In this document: one piece after another, positions 1 through 9,620 of the stretch
How the letters are laid out: each line of letters starts with the position of its first letter
How positions within the stretch are numbered: position 1 is the first letter of the stretch
DNA from: CAWHPS01 sp963831235
Lineage (GTDB): Bacteria; Fibrobacterota; OXYB2-FULL-49-7; JAEUSG01
NCBI GenBank assembly: GCA_963831235.1
Contig: CAWHPS010000057.1
Coordinates: 99,003-163,002, forward strand
Direction: 5' to 3'
DNA length: 64,000 bases
Notes under the pieces: generated by a model
The model's input: the letters and a program-made list of their open reading frames with translations, nothing else
Database searches by the model: none
What the model was told of the DNA's origin: nothing
Translations under genes and position numbers: made by a program

Positions 1-651
1 GTAGATTCCTTCTACATGCTTATTATTCTTAACAAATGTCCTACTGTCCGATACCGAGAGAGAACATGCTGATAGACCTTCAAAAGGGGAAAAGAGGGAG
101 CCGTAGAATTCGTAGAATGCTCCCTGGTCACGGATATTGGTTGAAAGTGAAGTGTTACCGCTTGATTGTATGCCTGCATTCAGGGACAAGGCTGCTATTT
201 GAATTGGAATAAACCTTGTTTTAATTGAAAGTCGTTCATTATCGGTTTCAGTGAGCCAGTTGCGATTTTTGGAATCATACAGCCCATTTATATTATGAGA
301 CAGACCGACCCCTGAGTAAAGGTTATTGTTTATTCTGTAAAGAGCGTTTAAAACAGTCCTCGTGTTCGCTGAAAAAAGATCGCTATAACGCTGGGGTGCG
401 GCTTTGAGTGTAATCGAATCCATTGTAATCCATTTTTTACTGATAGGACTCGCATACGATGCATCAATCTGGTATTTCCTGTAAAACTCACCCTGTTCAA
501 ACAATGTTCTTAGATCGACCTTCTGTGAATCAATCTCAAAGGCCGGAATGCCGTGTAAAGGTATGGTTGCGTTGACTAATGTATCTGAAGCATTTGCCAT
601 CAGAGAAACTAAAAGCATCAGAGGTAGAATGATGTTAATGGTAGAGCGCAT
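1..651 (-). CDS. Exported protein, N-terminal part (runs off the window)
   Basis: The reading frame is open from an ATG at 651 down to base 1 (217 codons) with no stop, so only the N-terminus is present. Residues 1-21 form a clear signal peptide: a basic start (MRST), a hydrophobic core and an ANA-SD cleavage site. The mature part is polar, rich in Asn, Ser, Tyr and alternating hydrophobics, as in outer-membrane or periplasmic proteins. The start lies inside the last codons of rsmA (17-nt overlap), so the two are probably co-translated. I do not recognise the family; a beta-barrel role is only a guess from composition. Confidence 0.6.
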   Translation of the reverse strand, partial: MRSTINIILPLMLLVSLMANASDTLVNATIPLHGIPAFEIDSQKVDLRTLFEQGEFYRKYQIDASYASPISKKWITMDSITLKAAPQRYSDLFSANTRTVLNALYRINNNLYSGVGLSHNINGLYDSKNRNWLTETDNERLSIKTRFIPIQIAALSLNAGIQSSGNTSLSTNIRDQGAFYEFYGSLFSPFEGLSACSLSVSDSRTFVKNNKHVEGIY

Positions 652-1420
652 TATAAAGTTCAATATAGGTTTTTATGGGAAGGTTTTCAGCACGGGAATT
701 TATATCAATATTGTGTTTGGTAAAGAAGTCATATACTGTTTGTTCGGGGTAGTGACGGGAAAGAACATTCACGACCTTTTTCCTTCTCTGGGAAAAGGCG
801 CATGTCAGCATCTTGAAATAAGCATCAGTATCAGAGATGTCAGGGCCATCTTTTTCCATTGATATTTGAAGGAAGGCTGAATCAACCTTTGGGGCAGGAC
901 GGAATGCACCTGGAGGGAGAAGGAACAATCGCTTTGTTTTGGCAAAGGTGTTTATTGCAACCGTCAGGAAAGAATAATCCTTACAATCAGGCTTTGCGGT
1001 TATTCTTTCACCTACCTCGCGCTGAAGCATTATATATGCACTATTCACAATGGATCGATGTCTGATCAGTTTTAGAAGTATATGGCTTGCCACATTGTAT
1101 GGGAGGTTCCCTACAATTGTTACCGGATGTTTATCCTTCAGGACTTCTTCAAGGTTGAATTCCATGAAGTCACCCTGAATAATTCGAATTCTCTCTTGAT
1201 TTTTGAATTGCTCTTGAAGAAGTGGCACAAGGTCCCTGTCGATTTCAACAGCGAAAAGTTTGGCGGCTTTATCTGCAAGCCTTCCTGTTATTGCGCCGGC
1301 TCCAGGCCCAATTTCAATTATGATTTGGTTTTCATCATCTGGAATGGACTTTATGATGGATTCAATATAGCGAATATCATTCAGAAAAACCTGGCCGAAC
1401 TTCTTTTTGGTCTTAATCAT
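635..1420 (-). CDS. rsmA: 16S rRNA (adenine-N6) dimethyltransferase RsmA/KsgA
   Basis: Transfers four methyl groups from S-adenosylmethionine to two adjacent adenines in the 3' terminal hairpin of 16S rRNA, a late check on small-subunit assembly. The 261-residue length is normal. The SAM-binding motif EIGPGAG is at residues 36-42, the acidic loop EIDRD follows near 59-63, and the catalytic NLPY motif is at 105-108. The C-terminal helical domain holds the usual FxPxPKVDS-like segment. It is divergent from the AlbA_2 gene at 1574 and overlaps the exported-protein gene downstream by 17 nt. Confidence 0.95.
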   Translation of the reverse strand: MIKTKKKFGQVFLNDIRYIESIIKSIPDDENQIIIEIGPGAGAITGRLADKAAKLFAVEIDRDLVPLLQEQFKNQERIRIIQGDFMEFNLEEVLKDKHPVTIVGNLPYNVASHILLKLIRHRSIVNSAYIMLQREVGERITAKPDCKDYSFLTVAINTFAKTKRLFLLPPGAFRPAPKVDSAFLQISMEKDGPDISDTDAYFKMLTCAFSQRRKKVVNVLSRHYPEQTVYDFFTKHNIDINSRAENLPIKTYIELYNALYH

Positions 1421-2852
1421 TTCTTAAAAAGTAAAAGCTTTAATCAAATCAAATCAATGGAAAGGTTATTTGAGTTTTTGTAAATTTTATTCAGTCAGTT
1501 TATTAAGTTCCATGTCTCCAATTTTCTTTATTCATGACTATCGAATATTTTAAATTCATTGTGAGGTACGATTATGCCTTTACCCATGAATATAAAGGAT
1601 CTTCTTAGTGGCAAGCCGGTGGAGTGGGAACGCCTTGAATTCAAGGCCGGATGGAACCCGCTTGAAGTCCTCCATACGCTGTGTGCTTTTGCGAATGATT
1701 TTAAAAACCTTGGCGGTGGCTATATTATTCTCGGTGTTCATGAGAAGAATGGCAAGCCCATTTTGCCCCCAGAAGGACTTGATGCGTCAAAAATTGATGA
1801 CATTCAAAAAGAGCTGCTTCGATTGGGACACACCGCGATTCAACCGAATTATCATCCTATTATCGTACCGCATGTTTTTCAGAAAAAAACAATACTAATT
1901 CTTTGGGCGCATGGAGGCCAGACCCGCCCTTACAAAGCGAAAGTCAGCCTTGCCAAAGACTGCCGGGAATATGCTTACTTTATTCGCAGAGGCTCTTCCA
2001 CCATTCGGGCAAAGGGGGCGGATGAAACTGAATTGCTCTCTCTTGCAGCAACGGTTCCTTTTGACGACCGCTATAACCAGCAGGCCAAAATCAGTGACCT
2101 CTCGAAGAAGCTGATGATAGAGTATTTAAAAAGAGTTGGAAGTGACCTTGCAAAACAAGCGACCTCACTTTCCATTAAAGACATTGGCCGCCAAATGGGT
2201 ATTGTCGGAGGGCCTTCTGAATCTCCCTGTCCTCTGAATATCGGGCTTATGATGTTCAGCTCCGAGCCGTGGCGGTTTTTCCCTTACATGCAGATAGATG
2301 TTGTCTGGTTTCCAAAGGAAGGGCCCGGGGGTAATAAATTTACAGAGAAAATCTTCAAAGGTCTCACTGCCGCAAATGACACGGGAGGCGTTGGATTATA
2401 TTAAGCGAAATTTAATCAGCGAAACAGTCATCAAGCATTCGGGCAGGGCGGAATCCACACGAGTCGAGAATTTTCCATACGATGCCATTGAAGAGGCTGT
2501 TGTCAACGCTGTTTACCATCGCGGGTATGACATCCGCGAACCCATTGAAGTCCGCATCGAACACAACGAACTGGTTGTGATCAGCTATCCGGGACCAGAT
2601 CGCTCCGTGAACCTGGAACAGCTCCGTAAAGGAAAGGCTAAACCCCGGCGTTACCGCAACCGGCGTATTGGAGAATTCCTTAAGGAACTGGAGTTCACCG
2701 AAGGCCGCTCAACGGGAATTCCAAAGATTATTGAGGCCATGGAAAAGAACGGATCTCCTGCTCCTGAATTTGAGTTTGATGAAAACTACAGCTATTTCAT
2801 GACACGGTTGCCGGTCCATCTACAGGCAAAGGCAATAGAGGTGGACACCAAA

Positions 2853-2888
2853 ACCGACCAAGTCACCGATCAAGTCACCGATCAAGTC
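2853..2888 (+). repeat. Three 12-bp tandem repeats coding TDQV
   Basis: Three near-identical 12-bp units encode (TDQV)x3 in the linker between the ATPase-like region and the first winged-helix unit of the AlbA_2 regulator. The unit is a multiple of three, so gain or loss changes linker length but not frame. Confidence 0.85.
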
Positions 2889-3128
2889 GGAAAGCTTTTG
2901 ACAGCCCTGCAACCTGAAGAAATGACTGCCGGAACCATCCGGAAAGTGCTGGCCTTGAGCCATCGTCCTACGTTCAGCGAGAACTATCTGCATCCCGCCC
3001 TTAATTCCGGTCTTATAGAAATGACTATTATGGACAAACCGAATAGTCGCCTTCAGAAATATCGTTTAACGGATAAAGGCCGAGTATGGCTTGCATCTCA
3101 GTTAAACATTAAGAAAGAACAGACATCA

Positions 3129-3176
3129 GGGGTAGAGTCAGGGGTAGAGTCAGGGGTAGAGTCAGGGGTAGAGTCG
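3129..3176 (+). repeat. Four 12-bp tandem repeats coding GVES
   Basis: Four copies of GGGGTAGAGTCA (the last ends in G) encode (GVES)x4 between the two winged-helix units of the same protein. Like the TDQV tract, it is frame-preserving and prone to slippage. Confidence 0.9.
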
Positions 3177-3452
3177 CCAATGGCATTAAGTCTTTTACAC
3201 GAACTTGACAATGAGCCGCTTGGCAAAAAGGACATGGCTCTTGGTATGGGAAAAGAGAAACCATCGCGCTATTTGAACGATTTGGTTTCGCATCTACTGG
3301 AAGCAAAACTGATTGAATATACAATCCCTGAAAAACCCAACAGTCGCCTTCAAAAATATTGCCTCACGGATAAAGGCCAGACCTGGCTTGCTTCGCAGAA
3401 GGAATTTAAAAACCCAAATAGGTCGGCTTTAAAAGAAAAGAGAGAATCATAA

Positions 3453-3584
3453 ATGCGTTTTAAAAACCTTGTTAAGGACATTGGCCCGTCACTGACTGAC
3501 CAATTGGAAAAACCTCAGATTAGTCAGACACTGTCTGACCAATTACAGGGAACAAGATTTTGCAGACAGTTTTTACAACATTAA
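3453..3584 (+). CDS. Possible 43-residue peptide or remnant
   Basis: A short open frame starts 1 nt after the AlbA_2 stop codon. It contains two related stretches (LTDQL and LSDQL) encoded by two similar 12-14 base direct repeats, echoing the TDQV repeats of the gene before it. There is no clear ribosome site and no recognisable family. It may be a decayed tail of the upstream gene or non-coding. Confidence 0.25.
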   Translation: MRFKNLVKDIGPSLTDQLEKPQISQTLSDQLQGTRFCRQFLQH

Positions 3585-3653
3585 TTGGGTAGGAACGGAT
3601 ACGTCTAATTTTAATAATAATTTACATTTAGCATAATAATCATACATAAACCC

Positions 3654-6335
3654 ATGTCCCAACACCTTGTTACATCCATTCTCTTCGACGGTGCGCTTGC
3701 CCTTGAATGGGAAGAAACATCTCTGCCTGATAACCACGACAGGCAACGCCTTGAAAGAGTGCTGCTCGATTCCTCCCAAAAGCACAAAGATGAAGCGTCT
3801 CTTTTATGGCTTCTAATCCTTGGCTTATCTGATTCCACTGTTACCCTTTCTCCATCCCTTGCATTCTGGCGGGAATTTGCAGATGCCTGGGTTCATCAGG
3901 TTCGTACATTGCCCGAAACCGAAGAGAAACGTGAAAAGCTTCAGGTTGCGTTGGGTACCGAAGACGGTGAATCCTTCCTTGATCGCATGCCACCCATGGT
4001 TGGTGTTGATTCCGTTAACTTGCCTTATCTTGTTGATCTGGCTAACCGGCTCATGCTTGCTTTCCAGACGGGTATCCGCGGCTTTAAAGGTTCAGTTGAA
4101 GATTATTTCTCATCCATTTCACCCAAACCCCTCCACATTGACAGAATTCACTTTCATCTTGTGGAGAATCGCAGAGATGAGATGCGGCCTTTCGCCTTCC
4201 TCGCCACCTATACGACAAGGGTTGACGAAAAGGGGCGTACCCGTCATCAACCTCTTAAATTTGCTTTGGAAGAATTTGGAAACAAGAGCGACAAACTTCT
4301 CGAATTGCTGGCAACTGTAAACAAGGTCGCAAAAAAGAACCGGCTTATAGCATCATTGGTGGATTCAGGAGAGCTGTTTCATCCTGTAGGGCTTTCAACG
4401 CAGGATGCATTTACCTTTCTAAAAGGATTGCCGGATTTCGAAGCTTCCGGAATTCTCTGCAGGATTCCCAATTGGTGGAAGGGCGGCCCAAGAAGGGTTT
4501 CGGTCGCTTTATCCGTAGGCGGCAAGCAACCCTCTCACATCGGCTTTGACGCATTGCTTGATTTTAACGCAGGGTTGCAACTGGATGGAGAACCGTTGAG
4601 CGAAGAAGAAGCCCGCCGCATCCTTGAGCGAGCAGAGGGACTCGTGTTGATTAAGGGCAAATGGGTTGCAGTGGATACCGAGTCTCTGACTATGACGCTT
4701 GAAGCGCTCAAGAAGGCGCGTAAACTGGCGGATTCGCAGGGAATCACTTTTGCAGACGCAATGCGGATGCTCATGGGCGCGAAAACCGAAGGAGATGTAA
4801 AAGGTCTCGCTGGTGCTGACATTTCCTGTGGAGACTGGCTAAAGTCTGTTCTGGAAAAAATGACCAATCCAACCCTTATCCGCGCTGCGGTCCCATCACC
4901 AAACCTGAAAGCGGAATTGCGCAATTATCAGCAGCAGGGCTTGAATTGGCTCTGTTTCATGCAAACGCTGGGGTTCGGGCTTTGCCTGGCCGATGACATG
5001 GGTCTTGGGAAAACTGTGCAGATACTGGCGCACCTACAAAAGCTCAAGCAAAAGGGACGCACGAGCCTGATTGTGGTTCCGGCATCGCTTCTTGAAAACT
5101 GGCGCAAGGAAATAGAGAAATTCACACCTGATCTGCAACTGGTTATCCTCCATCCCCAGATGATGGATGAAAAAGAGTGGAATGGGATTGAGAAGAATGT
5201 CAAGGATTACGATCTCGCTATCACCACTTATGGTATGTTGAGCCGGTGCGCATGGATTTCTTCCTGTGAATGGTTCTATGTTATCTGTGATGAAGCCCAG
5301 GCGATCAAGAACCCTTCCACAAAACAGACCCATGCTGTCAAGTCGCTGAAATCCATACACCGCTGCGTGATGACCGGCACGCCGGTTGAAAACCGGCTCA
5401 CGGATCTCTGGTCGCTTTTTGATTTTATCAACCCGGGTTTGCTGGGCTCCTTTACCGAATTCAAAACCTTTGCCAAAGGACTGGAGAATAATCCTGCCGG
5501 CTTCGGCAGACTGCGCAATGTCGTGCATCCCTACATGCTGAGGCGCAGTAAAACAGATAAATCCATTATCAGTGATCTGCCGGATAAGGTGGAGATGAAA
5601 ACATGGTGTACCCTTTCAAAACACCAGACAATCATCTACAAGGAACTTGTAGAGCGTCTTGCCAGGGAATTGTCCACGGTGGATGGCATCAAGCGCAAGG
5701 GGCTTGTGCTGGCTTATCTCATGAAATGCAAACAGCTTTGCAATCATCCGGATCATTACACCGGGAGCGGCGCCTTTACGCCGGAAGAAAGCGGGAAATT
5801 CAAACGACTTGCCGAGTTGTGCGAGACCATTCATGAGAAACGGGAAAAGATGCTGATCTTCACCCAATTTACGGAGATTATAAGTCCTCTGGCGGAATTC
5901 CTCAAGGGAATCTTTGGCGCACCCGGGCTTGTGTTAAGCGGCGCAACCTCGGTAAAGAAACGCAGAGAGGCAGTGGAGCATTTTCAGGGCGGTGAATATG
6001 TGCCGTTTTTTATATTATCGCTCAAGGCTGGTGGGGTTGGATTGAACCTGACTGAGGCAAGCCATGTTGTCCACTTTGATCGCTGGTGGAACCCGGCTGT
6101 TGAAAACCAGGCCACGGACAGGGCTTTTCGCATCGGGCAAAAGAAAAATGTGATGGTGCATAAGTTTATTTGCAAGGGGACAATTGAGGAAAAGATCGAC
6201 ATGTTAATCGAGGGCAAGAAAAAACTTGCCGGAGAAGTTGTTTCATCGGCGGGGGAGAACTGGATTACGGAATTCGATGATGGAAAGCTTCAGGAAATGT
6301 TCAGGCTGACCCTTTCCGGAGCAGATGAAGAATAA
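3654..6335 (+). CDS. SNF2-family DEAD/DEAH helicase
   Basis: A 893-residue SWI2/SNF2 ATPase, expected to use ATP to translocate on double-stranded DNA and remodel bound protein. Residues 1-400 are an N-terminal region like those of bacterial SNF2-associated proteins. The motor follows: Walker A DDMGLGKT near 445, DEAQ box (CDEAQAIKNP) near 545, MTGTPVENRL near 575, and a C-lobe with SLKAGGVGLNL and RAFRIGQ near 785-825. The SWIM zinc-finger gene starts 48 nt later, and SNF2 plus SWIM pairs are a recurrent bacterial arrangement of unproved function. No strong ribosome site precedes the ATG. A role in DNA repair or defence is inference. Confidence 0.9.
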   Translation: MSQHLVTSILFDGALALEWEETSLPDNHDRQRLERVLLDSSQKHKDEASLLWLLILGLSDSTVTLSPSLAFWREFADAWVHQVRTLPETEEKREKLQVALGTEDGESFLDRMPPMVGVDSVNLPYLVDLANRLMLAFQTGIRGFKGSVEDYFSSISPKPLHIDRIHFHLVENRRDEMRPFAFLATYTTRVDEKGRTRHQPLKFALEEFGNKSDKLLELLATVNKVAKKNRLIASLVDSGELFHPVGLSTQDAFTFLKGLPDFEASGILCRIPNWWKGGPRRVSVALSVGGKQPSHIGFDALLDFNAGLQLDGEPLSEEEARRILERAEGLVLIKGKWVAVDTESLTMTLEALKKARKLADSQGITFADAMRMLMGAKTEGDVKGLAGADISCGDWLKSVLEKMTNPTLIRAAVPSPNLKAELRNYQQQGLNWLCFMQTLGFGLCLADDMGLGKTVQILAHLQKLKQKGRTSLIVVPASLLENWRKEIEKFTPDLQLVILHPQMMDEKEWNGIEKNVKDYDLAITTYGMLSRCAWISSCEWFYVICDEAQAIKNPSTKQTHAVKSLKSIHRCVMTGTPVENRLTDLWSLFDFINPGLLGSFTEFKTFAKGLENNPAGFGRLRNVVHPYMLRRSKTDKSIISDLPDKVEMKTWCTLSKHQTIIYKELVERLARELSTVDGIKRKGLVLAYLMKCKQLCNHPDHYTGSGAFTPEESGKFKRLAELCETIHEKREKMLIFTQFTEIISPLAEFLKGIFGAPGLVLSGATSVKKRREAVEHFQGGEYVPFFILSLKAGGVGLNLTEASHVVHFDRWWNPAVENQATDRAFRIGQKKNVMVHKFICKGTIEEKIDMLIEGKKKLAGEVVSSAGENWITEFDDGKLQEMFRLTLSGADEE

Positions 6336-6383
6336 ACCCTGTTGACGGAATTTGTTGACCGTTTAGGAGAAAAGGAGTTGATT

Positions 6384-7220
6384 ATGAGCTATGGTTCCTG
6401 GGGCGGGTTCGCACCCTATGTGTCAAAGGCGGAGAAAATACGAAGGGCGGAAAAAGCGAGGACAGCAATGGCGAAGAAAGGCGTGAAATTTGAGCCTGTC
6501 ATCATCAATTGCCGGGAAATCTCCCGCACCTGGTGGGGAAAAGCATGGGCGAAGAACCTGGAACGTTATGCGGATTACAGTAACCGAATTCCACGTGGAC
6601 GTTCCTATGTGCGATGCGGAGCGGTGCTTGATCTCAAGATTGCCCCGAACATGGTCACTGCTCTGGTATCGGGCAGTCGTCCGCAACCGTATAAAATCAA
6701 TATCGGGATAAAGTCTCTGGATAAAAAAGTTGAAAAGGCTCTTATGGAGAAAAGCCGCGCATCACTTGATTCTATGCAGTCCCTTCTTTCAGGTGAATTC
6801 CCGGCGGATATCAAGGACGAATTCTTTAAACAGGGAGACGGACTTTTTCCTTCGCCCGGGGAAATAGAGCTTGACTGTTCCTGTCCTGATTGGGCGGATA
6901 TGTGCAAGCATGTAGCGGCCGCGCTCTATGGGGCAGGGGCAAGATTGGACGAGAGACCGGAGCTGTTTTTTGTGCTTCGGGGAATCAATATCAATGATTT
7001 CGTTGGCAAAATGGTTAAGCAGGAAAGCGGAAAAATGCTTAAAAAAGCCAAAGCCAAATCCGAACGGGTGCTGGGCGGGGATACGAAGGATGTGTCAGAG
7101 CTTTTTGGCATTAAGATGGATACCATGCCTGTCAAGAAGACAGATTCAAAGGAGAAAATCAGACTGCCATTGATCAAACGGAAAAAAATTAATATTAAGA
7201 AAAAGAGGACCGTTGTTTAA
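6384..7220 (+). CDS. SWIM zinc-finger protein
   Basis: A 278-residue protein whose key feature is a SWIM zinc-binding motif near residues 175-190: CSCPDWADMCKH (CxCx(n)CxH). The N-terminus has the conserved WWGKAWAKNLE and YVRCGAV blocks seen in SWIM proteins paired with SNF2 helicases. The C-terminus is Lys-rich and probably contacts nucleic acid. I chose the ATG at 6384 because AGGAGAAAAGGAG lies just upstream; a TTG at 6342 in the same frame has no such support. It lies 48 nt after the SNF2 gene, so co-expression and complex formation are likely. Confidence 0.88.
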   Translation: MSYGSWGGFAPYVSKAEKIRRAEKARTAMAKKGVKFEPVIINCREISRTWWGKAWAKNLERYADYSNRIPRGRSYVRCGAVLDLKIAPNMVTALVSGSRPQPYKINIGIKSLDKKVEKALMEKSRASLDSMQSLLSGEFPADIKDEFFKQGDGLFPSPGEIELDCSCPDWADMCKHVAAALYGAGARLDERPELFFVLRGININDFVGKMVKQESGKMLKKAKAKSERVLGGDTKDVSELFGIKMDTMPVKKTDSKEKIRLPLIKRKKINIKKKRTVV

Positions 7221-7286
7221 TACAATACCAATTACCCATAAAAGTTTCTTTATTAAAAGAAAGTGATTATTTATATTATAACACGG

Positions 7287-7312
7287 TGCCCGACTATCTT
7301 TAATTTCGGGCA
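7287..7312 (+). promoter_or_regulatory. Hairpin ahead of the STAS gene
   Basis: TGCCCGA (7287-7293) and TCGGGCA (7306-7312) form a perfect 7-bp stem with a 12-nt loop. It lies 26 nt before the STAS start codon and has no long T-run, so it could be a weak terminator for the SNF2-SWIM transcript or a leader structure. Confidence 0.35.
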
Positions 7313-7338
7313 ATCATATTTCTATTAAAGGAGCTGCC

Positions 7339-7683
7339 ATGGATATCAATATTCGTAAACGCGGTAAATTCAAGATATTGGATGTTGACGGAGATATAAA
7401 CGAGATCGACAATTATAATGTTCTGAAAGAGGAAATAGTAAAATCCCTTCAGGAAGGCGAAAAGAATATTGCGCTTAACCTTTCCAATACCACTTTTCTT
7501 AACAGTAGTGCGGTGAGCCTTTTCATCTCATGGCAGAAGAAGGTCGCTGCTGTTGGTGGTGAAATAGTCATTCTTGAACCCCAGCAATTCATCCTCGAGA
7601 TACTTAAAATCCTCTGCATAGAAAAAATCATCAAGATTCACAATTCCGAGGATGAGTTTTTTCGCACGGCCGGTGAAAAATAA
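7339..7683 (+). CDS. STAS-domain protein (anti-sigma factor antagonist type)
   Basis: A single-domain 114-residue STAS protein, the fold of SpoIIAA-like antagonists that bind an anti-sigma or switch kinase. The conserved loop reads LNSSAVSLFI near 51-60, with Ser at the usual phosphorylation position. The ATG is preceded by AAAGGAG. No cognate kinase or phosphatase is adjacent; the HD-GYP gene starts 17 nt after its stop, so both probably belong to one signalling unit. Confidence 0.85.
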   Translation: MDINIRKRGKFKILDVDGDINEIDNYNVLKEEIVKSLQEGEKNIALNLSNTTFLNSSAVSLFISWQKKVAAVGGEIVILEPQQFILEILKILCIEKIIKIHNSEDEFFRTAGEK

Positions 7684-7700
7684 GTTTTGTTTTCGGTTTG

Positions 7701-8684
7701 ATGTTCTTTACCAGCATGGATAGAAAATTTAATAAAGTATTTGGTCCATTGATTAAAAGCCCATATCTGGGGGCTTTATTCATTCTGATATTATTTCATC
7801 TGCTTGATTTCATATTTTCAACGCTCATGGGTAGTGATTTTTTCGGTGAATGGGCTGAAACAATCCGCACATATCCAATTATCGCGATTCTCATGCTTAT
7901 TCTACAGTATGTAATCCCATTTATGCTGCTTACTTTCTCAAAGAGGGTATTCACGCTTACAAGCAAAAACCTCGGCATACGTATAAACGAGGGGATAAAT
8001 CAGGTCAAGGAAACGCAAAATGTTTCGGTCATGGGGTTCACCCGTCTTGCTGAAGCGCGCGATCCTGATACTGGGGATCATATCATCCGCATGGCCCATT
8101 TCTGTAAGCTCCTGGCGGAACATCTTGCCCAGAAGAAAAAATATGAACGCTACATTACACCTAGTTATATCGAAGAAATTTACATTTCAGCTCCGCTTCA
8201 TGATATTGGAAAAGTGGGAATCAAAGACGATATTCTTCTCAAAGAGGGTAAGCTCACGGAGCAGGAATTCGAAATCATGAAAATGCATACAATCATAGGC
8301 GGCAATGTAATCGCTGAACTCGAAAGAAAGCTCCACTTCAGAACTTTTTTCACGTTAGGCAAGGAGATTGCCTATCATCATCATCAGAAATGGAATGGCA
8401 CCGGTTATCCCAATATATTCAAGGAAGATATAATGCTTGTTGAGGAAGGGGTCGGCAAACCCCTGGCAGGCGAACAAATCCCCCTTGCAGCCCGCATTGT
8501 CGCACTTGCTGATGTTTATGATGCCCTGGTGTCGAAACGGTGCTATAAACGTGCGTTTCCCCATGAAGCTGCAGCTGATATTATCGTGGCTGAAAGGGGT
8601 GAACATTTTGATCCTGAGATTGTGGATGCTTTTCTTGAGGTAAAGGATCGTTTTAAAGACATAAGAAAACGTTTCAATAAATAA
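7701..8684 (+). CDS. Membrane HD-GYP domain protein, predicted c-di-GMP phosphodiesterase
   Basis: Two hydrophobic segments (about residues 24-42 and 60-80) anchor the protein. A cytoplasmic HD-GYP domain follows, with HDIGK near 167-171, the second metal-ligand helix HHHQKW near 227-232 and the GTGYP signature near 234-238. HD-GYP enzymes cleave cyclic di-GMP to pGpG or GMP. There is no receiver domain, so the input is probably via the membrane part or the STAS protein encoded just upstream. ATG 7701 and ATG 7716 are both possible starts. Confidence 0.88.
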   Translation: MFFTSMDRKFNKVFGPLIKSPYLGALFILILFHLLDFIFSTLMGSDFFGEWAETIRTYPIIAILMLILQYVIPFMLLTFSKRVFTLTSKNLGIRINEGINQVKETQNVSVMGFTRLAEARDPDTGDHIIRMAHFCKLLAEHLAQKKKYERYITPSYIEEIYISAPLHDIGKVGIKDDILLKEGKLTEQEFEIMKMHTIIGGNVIAELERKLHFRTFFTLGKEIAYHHHQKWNGTGYPNIFKEDIMLVEEGVGKPLAGEQIPLAARIVALADVYDALVSKRCYKRAFPHEAAADIIVAERGEHFDPEIVDAFLEVKDRFKDIRKRFNK

Positions 8685-8705
8685 AAATATAACCAGGGGT
8701 TTATC

Positions 8706-9620
8706 ATGGAGCAGAAAAAAAAAGAGACCATACCGGGCCATATTCCGGTATTAAATATTGAAGGTGATACCATAGCAGAGGTGTGGGAAAAATCCATTCT
8801 CGAAACCTGGGAAAAGGGCTGTTCGGTTTCCACAAAATACGACAAACCAGGAGATCCTCCGTCTCGCGATTGCACCATGATCATGACCATCCACCATCCG
8901 TGGCAGGACCCCATGATTCACAAGCTCATGCCCGGTGGGTTCGTGGAGCTTGAGGAATATGTGCAGGAGGTGGTATACGGCATCAAGGACACCTGGCAGG
9001 CCGATCCGGACGACCCTGCGGACACCCGCTGGAACTATACCTACCACGACAGGTGGGTCCGTTACGGCTACCGTGATAAAAAGGGCGGATATCATACCGT
9101 AAACCAACTTGAGAACATAATTAACGAACTTGTCAAGGCACCGAACAACCGCAGGCTTCAGATGATAACCTGGCGGCCGGATCTTGATCCCCACGACAAA
9201 CATTCACCATGCAATCAGAGCGTATGGGTCAGGATTCTTGACGACGACAAGGGTGTCGGTCACCTCAACATGAATGTCAGGTTCCGTAGCCGCGATGCGC
9301 TCGATGCCGCTTTCATGAATATGTTCGCCTTCATTCATTTACAGAAGTACATCGCAGACGAGGTTTCAAAGAGATCAGGGCGCGAGGTCAGAATCGGCAG
9401 ATACACGGATATGTCCGACAGTTATCATATATATGGGTCGCGTCATGAATTCTTTAACGGGTTTCTTGCCAAGGTCAAGGGCAGCGAATTTGACGAACGC
9501 GTTTACAATTACCACGATGAAGCAATATCTGAAATGTTCAAGGAGGCACGCGATCAGGATGTAAAACGGCATATAAAGGAATATGAAGAGGGCCACAAGA
9601 CGGGTAAATATGAACGCTGA
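8706..9620 (+). CDS. thyA: Thymidylate synthase, archaeal/methanogen-like type
   Basis: Makes dTMP from dUMP by reductive methylation. The 304-residue protein does not follow the classical E. coli ThyA N-terminus but matches the archaeal-type layout: PGGFVELEEYVQEVV near 76-90, YTYHDR near 111-116, TWRPDLDP near 155-162, the catalytic Cys in SPCNQS at 169, RSRDALDAAFMNM near 195-206, and the nucleotide-binding DSYHIYG at 238-244. dut overlaps its end, so the two enzymes that make dUMP and convert it to dTMP are encoded together. dUMP versus dCMP specificity cannot be settled by eye; the related dCMP hydroxymethylases share this fold. Confidence 0.85.
   Translation: MEQKKKETIPGHIPVLNIEGDTIAEVWEKSILETWEKGCSVSTKYDKPGDPPSRDCTMIMTIHHPWQDPMIHKLMPGGFVELEEYVQEVVYGIKDTWQADPDDPADTRWNYTYHDRWVRYGYRDKKGGYHTVNQLENIINELVKAPNNRRLQMITWRPDLDPHDKHSPCNQSVWVRILDDDKGVGHLNMNVRFRSRDALDAAFMNMFAFIHLQKYIADEVSKRSGREVRIGRYTDMSDSYHIYGSRHEFFNGFLAKVKGSEFDERVYNYHDEAISEMFKEARDQDVKRHIKEYEEGHKTGKYER

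Larger units (their letters stand above)
1574..3452 (+). pseudogene. AlbA_2/HATPase/winged-helix regulator, interrupted by a +1 frameshift
   Basis: Two overlapping frames (1574-2404 and 2298-3452) join into one protein of about 625 residues if one base near 2363 is removed: the first frame reads to FTEKIFKG and the second picks up at SLPQMTREALDYI. The N-terminus is an AlbA_2 (Schlafen-type) domain (LEFKAGWNP, GGGYIILGV). The middle is the HATPase_c_4 region typical of this RecG-like regulator family (AIEEAVVNAVYHR, EGRSTGIPKI). The C-terminus holds two similar winged-helix units, each ending in a PNSRLQKY..LTDKG block, separated by tandem TDQV and GVES repeats. Members often sit beside defence genes; here an SNF2 helicase follows. 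The frameshift could be real inactivation or a sequence error. Confidence 0.75.

Noticed and set aside
548..1483. Plus-strand ORFs at 548-862, 859-1065 and 1082-1483
   Set aside because: Shadows of rsmA and the exported protein on the minus strand.
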